A DNA stretch of 64,000 bases from assembly GCF_014204495.1 (NCBI RefSeq), contig NZ_JACHLN010000001.1, positions 496,001-560,000 of the forward strand, in the 5' to 3' direction. Under the pieces are notes generated by a model, which saw only the letters and a list, made by a program, of their open reading frames with translations, had not been told where the DNA came from and ran no database searches. The position numbers were made by a program, and so were the translations under genes. Source of the stretch: Sphingomonas kyeonggiensis. Lineage in GTDB: Bacteria; Pseudomonadota; Alphaproteobacteria; Sphingomonadales; Sphingomonadaceae. The stretch's first letter is position 1; the number at the start of each line of letters is the position of its first letter. Shown here piece after piece: positions 21,186 through 30,151 of this stretch.

Positions 21186-22033
21186 GCTGGCTGCGTAGCC
21201 CCATCGGCATCGCGGTTTCCGCGATCCTCGTGCTCATCGTCGTGATGAGCACCGTCGCGATCGTGCCCGAGACCAAGCAGGCGGTGATCCTGCGACTCGA
21301 AAAGCCCTATCGCACGGTCAATCAGTGGCACGCGGGCGAGCAGTTCGGCCGCACCAATGCCGGCCCGATCCTGCGCATCCCGTTCTTCGACCGGATCGTC
21401 TGGGTCGACAAGCGGGTGCTCTCGGTCGACCTGCCCAACGAGCCGGTACTCTCGACCGACCAGCTCCGCCTGCAGATCGATGCCTATGCGCGCTTCCGCG
21501 TGACCGACCCGCTGAAGATGGTCGTCACCATCGGCACCGAGGACCGCGCGCGAGACCAGCTCCAGCCGCTGTTCCGCTCGGCACTGCGCAACGAGCTCGG
21601 CAAGCGCCCCTCGGCGATCCTGCTCAGCCCCGAGCGCGGCCAGGTGATGGACAACATCCAGAACTCGCTGCAGCAGCTCGCCGCGCAATATGGCGTGTCG
21701 ATCGTCGACGTGCGGATCAAGCAGACCGAGCTTCCCTCGGGCTCGCCGCTCGACAGCGCGCTCGAGCGGATGCGCACCGCGCGCAACCAAGAAGCCAAGA
21801 CGATCGAGGCCCAGGGCATGAAGGATGCGCAGATCATCCGCGCCAATGCCGATGCCCAGGCGGCGCAGATCTATGCCCAGGCGTTCAACAAGGATGCGGA
21901 CTTCTACAATTTCTGGCGCGCGATGCGGTCTTACCGGACGACGTTCCTGAACAACGATCCCGCAAAGGGCGAAACGTCGATCATCCTGAGCCCGCAGAAC
22001 AGCTATCTGAAGGAATTCATGCAGCAACGATGA
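21182..22033 (+). CDS. hflC: FtsH protease activity modulator HflC
   Basis: A 283-residue partner of HflK. It starts at GTG in the hflK stop, so synthesis of the two subunits is coupled. One N-terminal membrane helix (about 8-27), then the SPFH domain (TKQAVILRLEKPY) and the stalk with VDVRIKQTELP and EAKTIEAQGMKDAQIIRANADAQA in pieces. Length and order match the family. Confidence 0.95.
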   Translation: MSWLRSPIGIAVSAILVLIVVMSTVAIVPETKQAVILRLEKPYRTVNQWHAGEQFGRTNAGPILRIPFFDRIVWVDKRVLSVDLPNEPVLSTDQLRLQIDAYARFRVTDPLKMVVTIGTEDRARDQLQPLFRSALRNELGKRPSAILLSPERGQVMDNIQNSLQQLAAQYGVSIVDVRIKQTELPSGSPLDSALERMRTARNQEAKTIEAQGMKDAQIIRANADAQAAQIYAQAFNKDADFYNFWRAMRSYRTTFLNNDPAKGETSIILSPQNSYLKEFMQQR

Positions 22034-22127
22034 CGCTGTCTATCCGTTCATATTCAATCGCCGTTCAGCATTTCGGCGCAAAAATCCGTTTCGAACGCTT
22101 TTCCTTCGTCTGAGAGGACTCACTCAC

Positions 22128-23624
22128 GTGCGTTATGCCTACGCCCTGACCACCGCCATCCTGCTGAGCGGCGCCGCCGCCACGATGACGCTCAACCAGC
22201 CCGCCGGCGCCCAGACGGCGCAGAACGAGCCGGGCGCCATCCAGGCATCGGCGCCCCGCTCCGGCGCGCCGATGAGCTTCGCCGACATGGTCGCCAAGCT
22301 GCAGCCGGCAGTGGTCAACATCTCGACCACCCAGCGCGTCACCACCAACGCCAATCCGCTCGCCGGCACGCCGTTCGAGGCGTTCGGCGGTGGCGGCCAG
22401 CCGGTGACCCGCCAGGCCCAGTCGCTCGGCTCGGGCTTCATCATTTCCGCGGACGGCTATGTCGTCACCAACAACCATGTGATCGCGGCCGGCGCGCAGG
22501 GCGCCACGGTCGAATCGATCACCGTCACCCTGCCCGACAAGCGCGAGTTCAAGGCCAAGGTGATCGGCAGCGACGTCCAGTCCGACCTCGCCGTGCTCAA
22601 GATCGAGGGCGCCAACCTGCCCTTCGTGAAGTTCGGCGATTCGGCCAGCGCCCGCGTTGGCGACTGGGTCGTCGCAATCGGCAATCCCTTCGGCCTGGGC
22701 GGCTCGGTGACTGCCGGCATCGTCTCGGCACTGCACCGCGTCACCGGATCGGGCGGCGCCTATGACCGGTTCATCCAGACCGATGCCTCGATCAATCGCG
22801 GCAATTCGGGCGGCCCGATGTTCGACCTGAACGGCAATGTCATCGGCATCAACTCGCAGATCCTGTCGCCGACCGGCGGCAATGTCGGCATCGGCTTCGC
22901 GATCCCCGCGGAGGAAGCCAAGCCGGTGATCGACACGCTGATGAAGGGCCAGAAGATCGCCCGCGGCTATCTCGGCATCCAGATGCAGGACCTGACCGAC
23001 GACATCGCCGACGGCCTGGGCGTGCCCAAGGGCCGCGGCACCGTGGTCGCGCGCACCGAGCCGGGCCAGCCGGCGGACAAGGCCGGGCTCAAGCAGGGCG
23101 ACGTGATCGTCAAGGTCGACGGCAAGGACGTCACCCCGGACCAGACCCTGTCCTATCTCGTCGCGAACGTGAAGCCGGGCACCAGCATCCCGCTCGAGCT
23201 CTACCGCGACGGCAAGCCGATGAAGCTGACCATCACCGTCGGCACCCGCCCGCCCGAGGAGCAGCTCGCCCAGTTCGATCCGAACGACGAGAACTCGCAG
23301 GCGCCGGGCGCCGATTCGGACACGATGGCGGCCGCCTCGCTCGGCGTGCAGGTCACCCCGCTTACCCCGCAGATCGCACAGAGCGTCGGCGTCAATCCGA
23401 GCACGACCGGCGTGGTCGTGGTCCAGGTGAACCAGGCCAGCGACGCAGCCGGCAAGGGCCTGCAGCGCGGCGACGTGATCACCACGGTGAACCGCGTGGC
23501 CGTGGCCAATGCAGGGGACGTCGCCAAGCAGGTTGCCGCCGCCAAGGCCGCGGGCAAGACCAACGTCCTGCTCTGGGTCCAGCGCCGCGCACTCGGCCGC
23601 TTCGTCTCGGTCGGCATCAACTAA
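22128..23624 (+). CDS. degP: Do family periplasmic serine endopeptidase (DegP/DegQ-like)
   Basis: A 498-residue HtrA protease with a signal peptide (about 1-28). The catalytic triad is His117 (TNNHV), Asp153 (SDLAVLKI) and Ser227 (GNSGGP). Two PDZ domains follow, at about 275-365 and 395-490 (GYLGIQMQ and SLGVQVTPL). The start is GTG at 22128. The gene follows hflC by 94 bp, a common alphaproteobacterial order that joins HflKC/FtsH and Do in envelope protein quality control. Confidence 0.94.
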   Translation: MRYAYALTTAILLSGAAATMTLNQPAGAQTAQNEPGAIQASAPRSGAPMSFADMVAKLQPAVVNISTTQRVTTNANPLAGTPFEAFGGGGQPVTRQAQSLGSGFIISADGYVVTNNHVIAAGAQGATVESITVTLPDKREFKAKVIGSDVQSDLAVLKIEGANLPFVKFGDSASARVGDWVVAIGNPFGLGGSVTAGIVSALHRVTGSGGAYDRFIQTDASINRGNSGGPMFDLNGNVIGINSQILSPTGGNVGIGFAIPAEEAKPVIDTLMKGQKIARGYLGIQMQDLTDDIADGLGVPKGRGTVVARTEPGQPADKAGLKQGDVIVKVDGKDVTPDQTLSYLVANVKPGTSIPLELYRDGKPMKLTITVGTRPPEEQLAQFDPNDENSQAPGADSDTMAAASLGVQVTPLTPQIAQSVGVNPSTTGVVVVQVNQASDAAGKGLQRGDVITTVNRVAVANAGDVAKQVAAAKAAGKTNVLLWVQRRALGRFVSVGIN

Positions 23625-23668
23625 AACCACGCCCAATCGGGCTGACGAATGCCCGTTTCTCCTCTATT

Positions 23669-23693
23669 CCGATCTCCCAACCAAGGAGATCGG
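23669..23693 (+). promoter_or_regulatory. Perfect hairpin sequestering a Shine-Dalgarno
   Basis: CCGATCTCC and GGAGATCGG form a perfect 9-bp stem around the 7-nt loop CAACCAA. The right arm contains the GGAG Shine-Dalgarno 7 bp before the ATG at 23696. When folded, the stem would mask the ribosome binding site of the downstream ATPase. There is no T-run, which argues against a simple terminator. Confidence 0.55.
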
Positions 23694-23695
23694 AC

Positions 23696-25363
23696 ATGGC
23701 GGGAGAGACGGGCATCTTCATTGGCGCAGGTGCCGGCGGCGCAAATCCCCAGAGCCTGGTGCTCAAGCGCGCCAACCGCCACGGGCTGATCGCCGGCGCC
23801 ACCGGCACCGGCAAGACGGTGACCATCCAGGGGATCATCGAGGGCCTGTCGAACGCCGGCGTTCCCTGCTTCGTCGCCGATGTGAAGGGCGACCTTTCCG
23901 GCCTGGCCATGGCCGGCTCGCCCACCGCCAAGACGCACGAGATCTTCAAGGCGCGCGCCGCCGAGATCGGCCTGGCCGACTGGGCCTATGCCGACACCCC
24001 GGTGCAGTTCTGGGATCTCTATGGCGAGCAGGGCCATCCGATCCGCACCACCATCTCCGAGATGGGCCCGCTGCTGCTTTCGCGGCTGATGGACCTCAAC
24101 GAAGTGCAGGAAGGCGTGCTGACCATCGCCTTCACCGTCGCCGACAAGGACGGGCTGCTGCTGCTCGACCTGGACGATCTGCAATCGATGCTCGCCCACT
24201 GCGCCGAGCGCGCGGACGAGCTGACCGCGACCTATGGCAATGTCTCCAAGCAGTCGGTCGGCGCGATCCAGCGCGCGCTGCTCCAGCTGCGCAGCCAGGG
24301 CGGCGCCAATTTCTTCGGCGAGCCGGCGCTGTCGATGGAGGATTTCCTCGGGCTCGACGACAAGGGCCGCGGCGTGGTCAACATCCTGGCCGCCGACAAG
24401 CTGATGGCCAGCCCCAAGCTCTACGCCACCTTCCTGCTCTGGCTGCTCTCGGCGCTGTTCGAATCGCTTCCGGAAGTGGGCGATCCCGACAAGCCCAAGC
24501 TCGCCTTCTTCTTCGACGAGGCGCATCTGCTGTTCGACGATGCGCCCAAGGCGCTGCTCGACAAGATCGAGCAGGTCGTCCGCCTGATCCGCTCCAAGGG
24601 CGTCGGCGTCTATTTCATCACCCAGAACCCGATCGACGTGCCCGACACGATCGCCGGCCAGCTCGGCAACCGGGTGCAGCACGCGCTGCGCGCCTTCACC
24701 CCGCGCGACCAGCAGGCGGTGAAGGCGGCGGCGACCACCTTCCGCGCCAATCCCGATGTCGATGTCGAGAAGGCGATCACCGAGCTGAAGGTCGGCGAGG
24801 CGCTGGTGTCGGTGCTGCAGGACGATGGCTCGCCGAGCCCGGTGCAGCGCACGCTGATCCGGCCGCCGGCATCGCGCGTCGGACCGGTCACCCCGGTGGA
24901 GCGCGGCGTGCTGGTGCAGACCGATGCGATCGGGACCAAGTACGACACTTTGGTCGATCGCGAATCGGCGGAGGAGCTGCTTGCCGCCAAGTCGGCCGAG
25001 GCGTCGGCCGCAGCGGCCGAGGCCAAGGCGCAGGACGAAGCCGAGAAGGCCGCCGCGGCCAAGGCCAAGGAAGACGCGCGGCTCGCCAAGGAAGCCGAGC
25101 GCCAGCGCCTGGCCCAGCAGCGTGACGCCGATCGCCAGGCCCGGCTCGACGCCCAGGCCCAGAAGGCGGCGGAGCGCGAGGCGGCGAACAATCCGTGGAA
25201 CCGGGCGATCACCTCGGCGACGCGCTCGGCCTCTTCGGCGGCGGGCCGCGCGGTGGCGAACGAAGTGTCCAAGGCGGTGTTCGGCAAGAAGAGCGGCGCG
25301 GGCGCGAGCATCCTCGGCGGGCTGGTCCGCGGGGTGCTGGGCGGGTTGTTCAAGGGGCGGTAA
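23696..25363 (+). CDS. HerA-like/DUF853 ATPase (YjgR family)
   Basis: A 555-residue cytoplasmic P-loop ATPase. Walker A GATGTGKT is at 34-41, [11 protein letters not shown] near 60, and a Walker B-like [15 protein letters not shown] near 270, with [13 protein letters not shown] after it. Residues about 420-490 form an Ala/Glu/Lys-rich coiled coil, and the Gly-rich C-terminus ends [15 protein letters not shown]. It matches DUF853/YjgR, related to HerA/FtsK-type motors, of unknown substrate. Its Shine-Dalgarno is buried in a hairpin. Confidence 0.9.
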   Translation: MAGETGIFIGAGAGGANPQSLVLKRANRHGLIAGATGTGKTVTIQGIIEGLSNAGVPCFVADVKGDLSGLAMAGSPTAKTHEIFKARAAEIGLADWAYADTPVQFWDLYGEQGHPIRTTISEMGPLLLSRLMDLNEVQEGVLTIAFTVADKDGLLLLDLDDLQSMLAHCAERADELTATYGNVSKQSVGAIQRALLQLRSQGGANFFGEPALSMEDFLGLDDKGRGVVNILAADKLMASPKLYATFLLWLLSALFESLPEVGDPDKPKLAFFFDEAHLLFDDAPKALLDKIEQVVRLIRSKGVGVYFITQNPIDVPDTIAGQLGNRVQHALRAFTPRDQQAVKAAATTFRANPDVDVEKAITELKVGEALVSVLQDDGSPSPVQRTLIRPPASRVGPVTPVERGVLVQTDAIGTKYDTLVDRESAEELLAAKSAEASAAAAEAKAQDEAEKAAAAKAKEDARLAKEAERQRLAQQRDADRQARLDAQAQKAAEREAANNPWNRAITSATRSASSAAGRAVANEVSKAVFGKKSGAGASILGGLVRGVLGGLFKGR

Positions 25364-25370
25364 TCGTAAA

Positions 25371-25393
25371 GCCCCTCCCCTTCAGGGGAGGGG
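25371..25393. repeat. GC-rich palindromic repeat between convergent genes
   Basis: A near-perfect palindrome of CCCCTCCCC and GGGGAGGGG arms with a TTCA centre. It occupies most of the 38-bp gap between the DUF853 and AI-2E genes and may serve as a bidirectional terminator. Its 22-bp core is identical to the palindrome inside recF at 63305-63326. Confidence 0.7.
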
Positions 25394-25401
25394 TTTGAAG
25401 C

Positions 25402-26463
25402 CTATGTCGTCGGCTCGGCCGCCGGCGCCAGGAACTCGCGCCACAGCATCACCAGCACCGCCATCACCGCCGGGCCGATGAACAGGCCGAGCAGGCCGAG
25501 CGTCTCGACGCCGCCGAGGATGCCGATCAGCACCCAGAGGAAGGGCAGCTGGGTCGCCCCGCCGATCATCGCCGGGCGGAGGAAGTGATCGGCGATGAAG
25601 ATGATCACCAGCCCGATCGCCACGACGGCAACCGCGCCGACCACCGATCCCTGAAGCAGCAGCAGCACCGCGGCGAGCACGAACAGCAAAGGCGCGCCGA
25701 AGGGGATCATCGCGGCGATGGCGGTGGCGCCGCCGAGCAGCAGCGGATGCGGCACGCCGGCGACCAGGTAGACGATCGCCATCAGCGCGCCGACGCCGAG
25801 GCCGACCAGCACCAACCCGTCGATCGTGCCGCGCACCGATCGGATCGCCTGCGTCCCCACCCGCTCGCCGGCGGGGCCGAACAGCCGCGACACGGCGATG
25901 CGGCCCTGCGCAATCAGCGCGTCGCGGTCGCGCAGCACGAAGAACAAGGTGAGCAGGGTGAAGCCGAACACCACCGCGCGGTGCGCGACATTGGCGCCGA
26001 TCGCGCGGGAATGGGTCAGCCATTCGCTGTTGCTCAGCAGACGCAGCTGCTCGGCGGCATCCTCGGGCCGGGCGAGATGGGTCAGCCACCAGTCGCGCAC
26101 CGCCTGGCTGCCGACCGGCAGGCGGTCGACCCAGTCGGGCACCGGCACGCCCTGCGCCTGGGCCTCGGCGATCAGCCGGGTGATGTCATGCGCCTCGCGC
26201 AGCGCCTGGCCGATGCCGAAGCCGAGCGGGATCAGCACCACCAGCGCCGCGAGCAGGGTGATGATCAGCGGGATGACGATGCGGTGGCTGCCGTGCAGCA
26301 TCGCGCGCAGCTTGAGGTGCAGCGGATCGACGGCGATCGTCAGCACCACCGCCCAGAGCAAAGCCGCGATGAAGCCATGCGCGACCCAGAGGCCAAGGAG
26401 CAGCAATGCGCCCACCAGCGCCAGGCGTGCGGCGCGCTGCGCCGTCTCGGTTCCCGTGTTCAT
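25402..26463 (-). CDS. AI-2E family transporter (UPF0118 permease)
   Basis: A 353-residue polytopic inner-membrane protein with about seven to eight helices. Family landmarks are the paired N-terminal helices, the loop DWVDRLPVGS, helices around VVFGFTLLTLFFVLRDRD, and LGLFIGPAVMAVLVMLWREF at the C-terminus. Members export AI-2 or act as Na+/H+ antiporters; the substrate here is unknown. I chose the ATG at 26463 over a TTG at 26499. Confidence 0.9.
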   Translation of the reverse strand: MNTGTETAQRAARLALVGALLLLGLWVAHGFIAALLWAVVLTIAVDPLHLKLRAMLHGSHRIVIPLIITLLAALVVLIPLGFGIGQALREAHDITRLIAEAQAQGVPVPDWVDRLPVGSQAVRDWWLTHLARPEDAAEQLRLLSNSEWLTHSRAIGANVAHRAVVFGFTLLTLFFVLRDRDALIAQGRIAVSRLFGPAGERVGTQAIRSVRGTIDGLVLVGLGVGALMAIVYLVAGVPHPLLLGGATAIAAMIPFGAPLLFVLAAVLLLLQGSVVGAVAVVAIGLVIIFIADHFLRPAMIGGATQLPFLWVLIGILGGVETLGLLGLFIGPAVMAVLVMLWREFLAPAAEPTT

Positions 26464-26495
26464 TCCGCCAGCGTAGCGTCGCAACGCCCGATCGT

Positions 26496-26924
26496 TCAAG
26501 CGAGCGCGGCGGCAACCCCCTCCAGCCGATCGAGGAACTTGCCCCAGCCGAAGCGCGCGCCGCCATAGTTGCTGGCGTTGGTGAAGCCGCTCTGCTCCAT
26601 CCGCAGGCGCGTGCCGCCCGCTACGGGCTCGAGCGTCAGCGTCACCACCGATTCGAAGCGCGGCATCGCTTCCTCGCCGCCGCCGGTATCCCAGCTATAC
26701 GAGAGCTGGCGCCCCGGTTCGATCTCGCGCACCGCGCAGTCGATCCGCCCGCTCCAGCCCGGCGCACCTGGGCTCTGCAGCGTGAAGCGGTGGCCCTGCT
26801 CGGCAGCGAAGTCATTGGGCAGCAGCCATTCGGCGATCAGATGCGGCTGGGTGATCGCGCGCCACAGCTTCTCCGGCGGATGCGCAAAGTCCCGCTCCAT
26901 CACCAGGGTGCGCGTCTCGGTCAT
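26496..26924 (-). CDS. AHSA1/SRPBCC domain protein
   Basis: A 142-residue START-like protein. The N-terminus has RDFAHPPEKLWRAITQPHLI and the C-terminal helix contains GWGKFLDRLEGVAA, with a beta-sheet between. The start overlaps the ArsR stop (ATGA), so the regulator and this gene are coupled, a very common ArsR-AHSA1 arrangement. The hydrophobic pocket probably binds a small ligand; no enzymatic role is known. Confidence 0.9.
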   Translation of the reverse strand: MTETRTLVMERDFAHPPEKLWRAITQPHLIAEWLLPNDFAAEQGHRFTLQSPGAPGWSGRIDCAVREIEPGRQLSYSWDTGGGEEAMPRFESVVTLTLEPVAGGTRLRMEQSGFTNASNYGGARFGWGKFLDRLEGVAAALA

Positions 26925-27253
26925 TGATCCATTCTCCTGAGCAGGTCCTCGAGCCGATCGAAGCTGTCGGCCCACATCGCCTCGTGCAGGCGCATCCAGT
27001 CGAGCAGCGGCGCGAGGCCGCGGGGATTGGCGCGGTAGTGCGTCTCGCGCCCCTGTGGCCGGTCGAGCACCAGCCCCGCGCCCTTCAGCACCGCGAGATG
27101 CTTGGACACCGCCGGCTGGGAGATTCCCGCTCCCTCGGTTAGCGCACGCACCGTCAGCTCGGATCGCGCCAGCCGCTCGAACAGCGTCCGCCGGGTGGGG
27201 TCGCCCAGCGCGCGGAACAGCGCGTCGGCGGCGGAGTGGGCTATCGGCTCCAT
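26921..27253 (-). CDS. ArsR-family winged-helix repressor
   Basis: About 110 residues. The winged helix is clear: ALGDPTRRTLFERLARSELT, then AGISQPAVSKHLAVLKGAGL and a wing DRPQGRETHYRA. There is no arsenic-type Cys pair, so it is not a metal sensor of the ArsR type. I chose the ATG at 27253 (MEPIAHS) because in-frame ATGs at 27265 and 27271 fall in a perfect palindrome likely to be its operator. It is the first gene of an operon with the AHSA1 protein. Confidence 0.88.
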   Translation of the reverse strand: MEPIAHSAADALFRALGDPTRRTLFERLARSELTVRALTEGAGISQPAVSKHLAVLKGAGLVLDRPQGRETHYRANPRGLAPLLDWMRLHEAMWADSFDRLEDLLRRMDQ

Positions 27254-27264
27254 GCGCCAATCCA

Positions 27265-27280
27265 TAACCATGTGGTTATT
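27265..27280. promoter_or_regulatory. Candidate ArsR operator
   Basis: ATAACCA and TGGTTAT form perfect 7-bp arms around a 2-bp centre. It lies 12 bp upstream of the chosen ArsR start and 61 bp before the OPT gene. The ATAACC...GGTTAT form is typical for ArsR repressors paired with AHSA1 proteins. Confidence 0.65.
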
Positions 27281-27340
27281 CAAATCAACCCGCCGCAAAA
27301 AATGCTGTCCTCGCCGGGCCTGCGGTGCCAGTTTCCCGCG

Positions 27341-29374
27341 ATGACCGAACCATCCAGCTCCGCTCGGCCGACGGCCGAGCTCACGCTCCGCGGCATCATC
27401 CTCGGCGCGCTGATCACCATCCTGTTCACCGCGGCGAACGTCTATGCCGGCCTCAAGGTCGGCCTGACCTTCGCTACCTCGATCCCGGCCGCGGTCGTCT
27501 CGATGGCGATCCTCAAGGCGTTCAAGAGCGGCACGATCCTCGAGAACAACATCGTCCAGACTATCGCATCCGCCGCGGGTACCCTCGCCGCGATCGTGTT
27601 CGTGCTGCCGGGCCTGATCATGGTCGGCTGGTGGTCGGGCTTCCCCTATTGGACGACCGTCGCGGTGTGCATCACCGGCGGTGTGCTCGGCGTGATGTTC
27701 TCGGTGCCGCTGCGCCGCGCGCTCGTCACCGGAACCGACCTGCCCTATCCGGAAGGCGTCGCCGCCGCCGAAGTGCTCAAGGTCGGCTCGGGATCGGGCG
27801 CGGGCGACAAGGAGAATGCGGCGGGCCTGCGCACCCTGATCGTCGGCACGATCTTCTCGGGCGTGTTCGCGCTGCTCGGCAAGATGAAGCTGGTCGCCGA
27901 GGAAGCGGGCAAGAATTTCGCGGTCGGCGGCACCGCCACCGGCTGGTCGACCAGCTGGTCGATGCTGCTGATCGGCGTCGGCCATCTCGTCGGCATCTCG
28001 GTCGGCGCGGCGATGTTCTTCGGCATGCTGATCTCCTGGACGGTGCTGGTGCCCTATTTCGCCCATGGCGGCGACATCAGCGGCGGGATCGACGCGCTGG
28101 TCGGCTCGACCTTCCGCGGCCAGGTGCGCTTCATCGGCGCGGGCACGATCGGCGTCGCGGCGATCTGGTCGCTGCTCAAGATCATCGGGCCGATCATCGC
28201 AGGCCTGCGCTCCGCCCTTGCCGCCTCGCGCGCGCGCCAGGACGGCCAGGCGCTCGACATCACCGAACGCGACATGCCGATCGGCGTGGTCGCCCTTATC
28301 ACCCTCGCCACGCTTGTCCCGATCGCCTGGCTGCTGTGGACCTTTTCGGCCGGCGGGCCGGTGCACGATCATGCTTTTGCGGTGATCGGCGGATCGCTTG
28401 CCTATGTCCTGATCGTCGGCGTGCTGATCGCGGCGATCTGCGGCTACATGGCCGGCCTGATTGGTGCGTCGAACTCGCCGGTCTCGGGCGTCGGCATCCT
28501 TGCCGTGCTCGGCGCCTCGCTGCTGCTGGTGGCGGTGTTCGGGCATGAGGCCGATCCGTCGCGCACCAACGCGCTGATCGCCTATGCGCTGTTCACCACC
28601 GCGATCATCTTCTCGATCGCGACCATCTCGAACGACAATCTCCAGGACCTCAAGACCGGCCAGCTGGTCGGCGCGACGCCGTGGAAGCAGCAGCTCGCGC
28701 TGATCCTGGGCGTGGTGTTCGGCTCGCTCGCCATTCCGCTGGTGCTCGACCTGCTCAAGAACACGCTCGGCTTTGTCGGCATGCCCGGCGCCGGCCCCAA
28801 TGCGCTGTCGGCGCCGCAGGCCGCGTTGATCTCGTCGATCGCCAAGGGTGTGCTCGGCGGCGACATCGACTGGAACCTGATCGGGCTCGGCGCGCTGATC
28901 GGCGTCGGCGTGATCATCGTCGACGAAGTGCTGGGCAAGACCGGCAAGATGCGCCTGCCGCCGCTCGCCGTCGGCATGGGCATCTATCTGCCGATGGGCC
29001 TGACCCTGCTGATCCCGGTCGGCGCGCTGATCGGCCATTTCTACGATCGCTGGGCCAAGCGCCAGGCCAACCCGGAATTCGCCGAGCGGATGGGCGTGCT
29101 GGCAGCGACCGGCCTGATCGTGGGCGAGTCGCTGTTCGGCGTGGCCTTTGCCGGCATCCTTGCCTGGGCCAACCGCAACTCGCCGATCCCGCCCAACGAC
29201 GCACCGCTGGCGATCATGCCCGAGAGCTTCGAGAGCGTCGCGCTGTGGATCGCGCCGCTGCTGTTCTTCGGACTGATCGCGGTGTCGTACGCGATGACGC
29301 GCAAGCTGGTCAGCAAGACGCCGACGGGCTCGGGGCCGGAGACCCCGGCGGACGATATCGCCACCTATCGCTGA
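27341..29374 (+). CDS. OPT family oligopeptide transporter
   Basis: A 677-residue polytopic inner-membrane protein with about 14-16 helices. Motifs include TILFTAANVYAGLKVGLTFA near 27-46, NNIVQTIASAAGTLA near 69, TGTDLPYPEGVAAAEVLK, and GASNSPVSGVGILA. It belongs to the prokaryotic OPT branch, which moves small peptides or metal chelates with protons. I chose the ATG at 27341; longer in-frame extension crosses the ArsR operator. A hypothetical gene follows 4 bp after its stop. Confidence 0.93.
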   Translation: MTEPSSSARPTAELTLRGIILGALITILFTAANVYAGLKVGLTFATSIPAAVVSMAILKAFKSGTILENNIVQTIASAAGTLAAIVFVLPGLIMVGWWSGFPYWTTVAVCITGGVLGVMFSVPLRRALVTGTDLPYPEGVAAAEVLKVGSGSGAGDKENAAGLRTLIVGTIFSGVFALLGKMKLVAEEAGKNFAVGGTATGWSTSWSMLLIGVGHLVGISVGAAMFFGMLISWTVLVPYFAHGGDISGGIDALVGSTFRGQVRFIGAGTIGVAAIWSLLKIIGPIIAGLRSALAASRARQDGQALDITERDMPIGVVALITLATLVPIAWLLWTFSAGGPVHDHAFAVIGGSLAYVLIVGVLIAAICGYMAGLIGASNSPVSGVGILAVLGASLLLVAVFGHEADPSRTNALIAYALFTTAIIFSIATISNDNLQDLKTGQLVGATPWKQQLALILGVVFGSLAIPLVLDLLKNTLGFVGMPGAGPNALSAPQAALISSIAKGVLGGDIDWNLIGLGALIGVGVIIVDEVLGKTGKMRLPPLAVGMGIYLPMGLTLLIPVGALIGHFYDRWAKRQANPEFAERMGVLAATGLIVGESLFGVAFAGILAWANRNSPIPPNDAPLAIMPESFESVALWIAPLLFFGLIAVSYAMTRKLVSKTPTGSGPETPADDIATYR

Positions 29375-29378
29375 GCTG

Positions 29379-29996
29379 ATGCGCCGCCTCGACAAGTTGC
29401 CGCCCGCCTTCAAGCGCTATGCGAAGGTGGGCGGCGCTTTCGACTTTGCCGTGTTTGACGATGCGGAGGACGGTGAGGAGGCGGCGGTCGCGGCGATCCA
29501 CGGGCTGCTCGGCGACGGGATCGACGCAGCGGCACTGCGGTCGATCGGCCATCGCCAGATCGAGCTCGCCGAATTCCTCGGCGCGCATTGCCATCCGGAA
29601 AGCCGCAAGCTGATCAAGCGCGGCACCTGGCGGACTACGGACGGCCAGGAACTGGTCGATCCGCCATTCAAAAAGGTCGCGCGGCTCGTGCTTTCCGGCG
29701 GTGGCTATGCGATTCCGCTTCCCGGCGAGGGCGGCCAGTTCGCCCGCGCCTTTGTCGAGCCGCCCTATGGCCTCGACGCGTCGCCGCGCGAGATTCAGGA
29801 ACTGTTCGGCGAGATCCTCGGTTTCCTGCTGCCGCCGGACGAGCCGCACCGCATCCTCGACTGGGCGAGCCCGAGGCTGGCCGAGGTCTCGCCCCGCTTC
29901 GAGGCGGGCATGGAATGGTGGGGCGCGTTCCTCTTCACCATCCACCAGCCGGAGCGCGGCCGGCTGATCGCCTTTGCCGCCTCGACAACCGACTAG
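29379..29996 (+). CDS. Conserved-looking hypothetical protein
   Basis: A 205-residue soluble protein that I cannot assign. It has no signal or membrane segment. It includes EFLGAHCHPESRKLIKRGTW, an aromatic stretch GGYAIPLPGEGGQFARAF, and a C-terminal segment FEAGMEWWGAFLFTIHQPERG. It begins 4 bp after the OPT transporter stop, so it is almost certainly co-transcribed with it and may support the transporter or process its substrate. This is context inference only. Confidence 0.7.
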   Translation: MRRLDKLPPAFKRYAKVGGAFDFAVFDDAEDGEEAAVAAIHGLLGDGIDAAALRSIGHRQIELAEFLGAHCHPESRKLIKRGTWRTTDGQELVDPPFKKVARLVLSGGGYAIPLPGEGGQFARAFVEPPYGLDASPREIQELFGEILGFLLPPDEPHRILDWASPRLAEVSPRFEAGMEWWGAFLFTIHQPERGRLIAFAASTTD

Positions 29997-30017
29997 CGTC
30001 CGTACCACGACTTGGCT

Positions 30018-30117
30018 GTTCCCCGGCGAAGGCCGGGGCCCAGCTGCGATGTCGTTCGAGAGGTTCCCGCGCCATCGAGGGTCCGTCGATACTGGGCCCC
30101 GGCCTTCGCCGGGGAAC
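30018..30117. repeat. REPIN-like inverted repeat pair
   Basis: Two perfectly complementary 26-bp arms (30018-30043 and 30092-30117) flank 48 bp. Each arm contains a small internal palindrome, CCCCGGCGAAGGCCGGGG. The element fills most of the gap between the hypothetical gene (stop 29996) and the GH130 gene (stop 30152). The same arm recurs at 56676-56751 and as a half copy at 38863-38886. Confidence 0.8.
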
Positions 30118-30151
30118 TGATGAGCGGGACGTTGATCGCCCCGCCCGCGCC

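Noticed and set aside
26921..29413. An 830-codon minus-strand open frame covering the OPT transporter
   Set aside because: It is a read-through of the true ArsR frame upstream into antisense of the OPT gene. Composition is shadow-like and only the last 110 residues are real.
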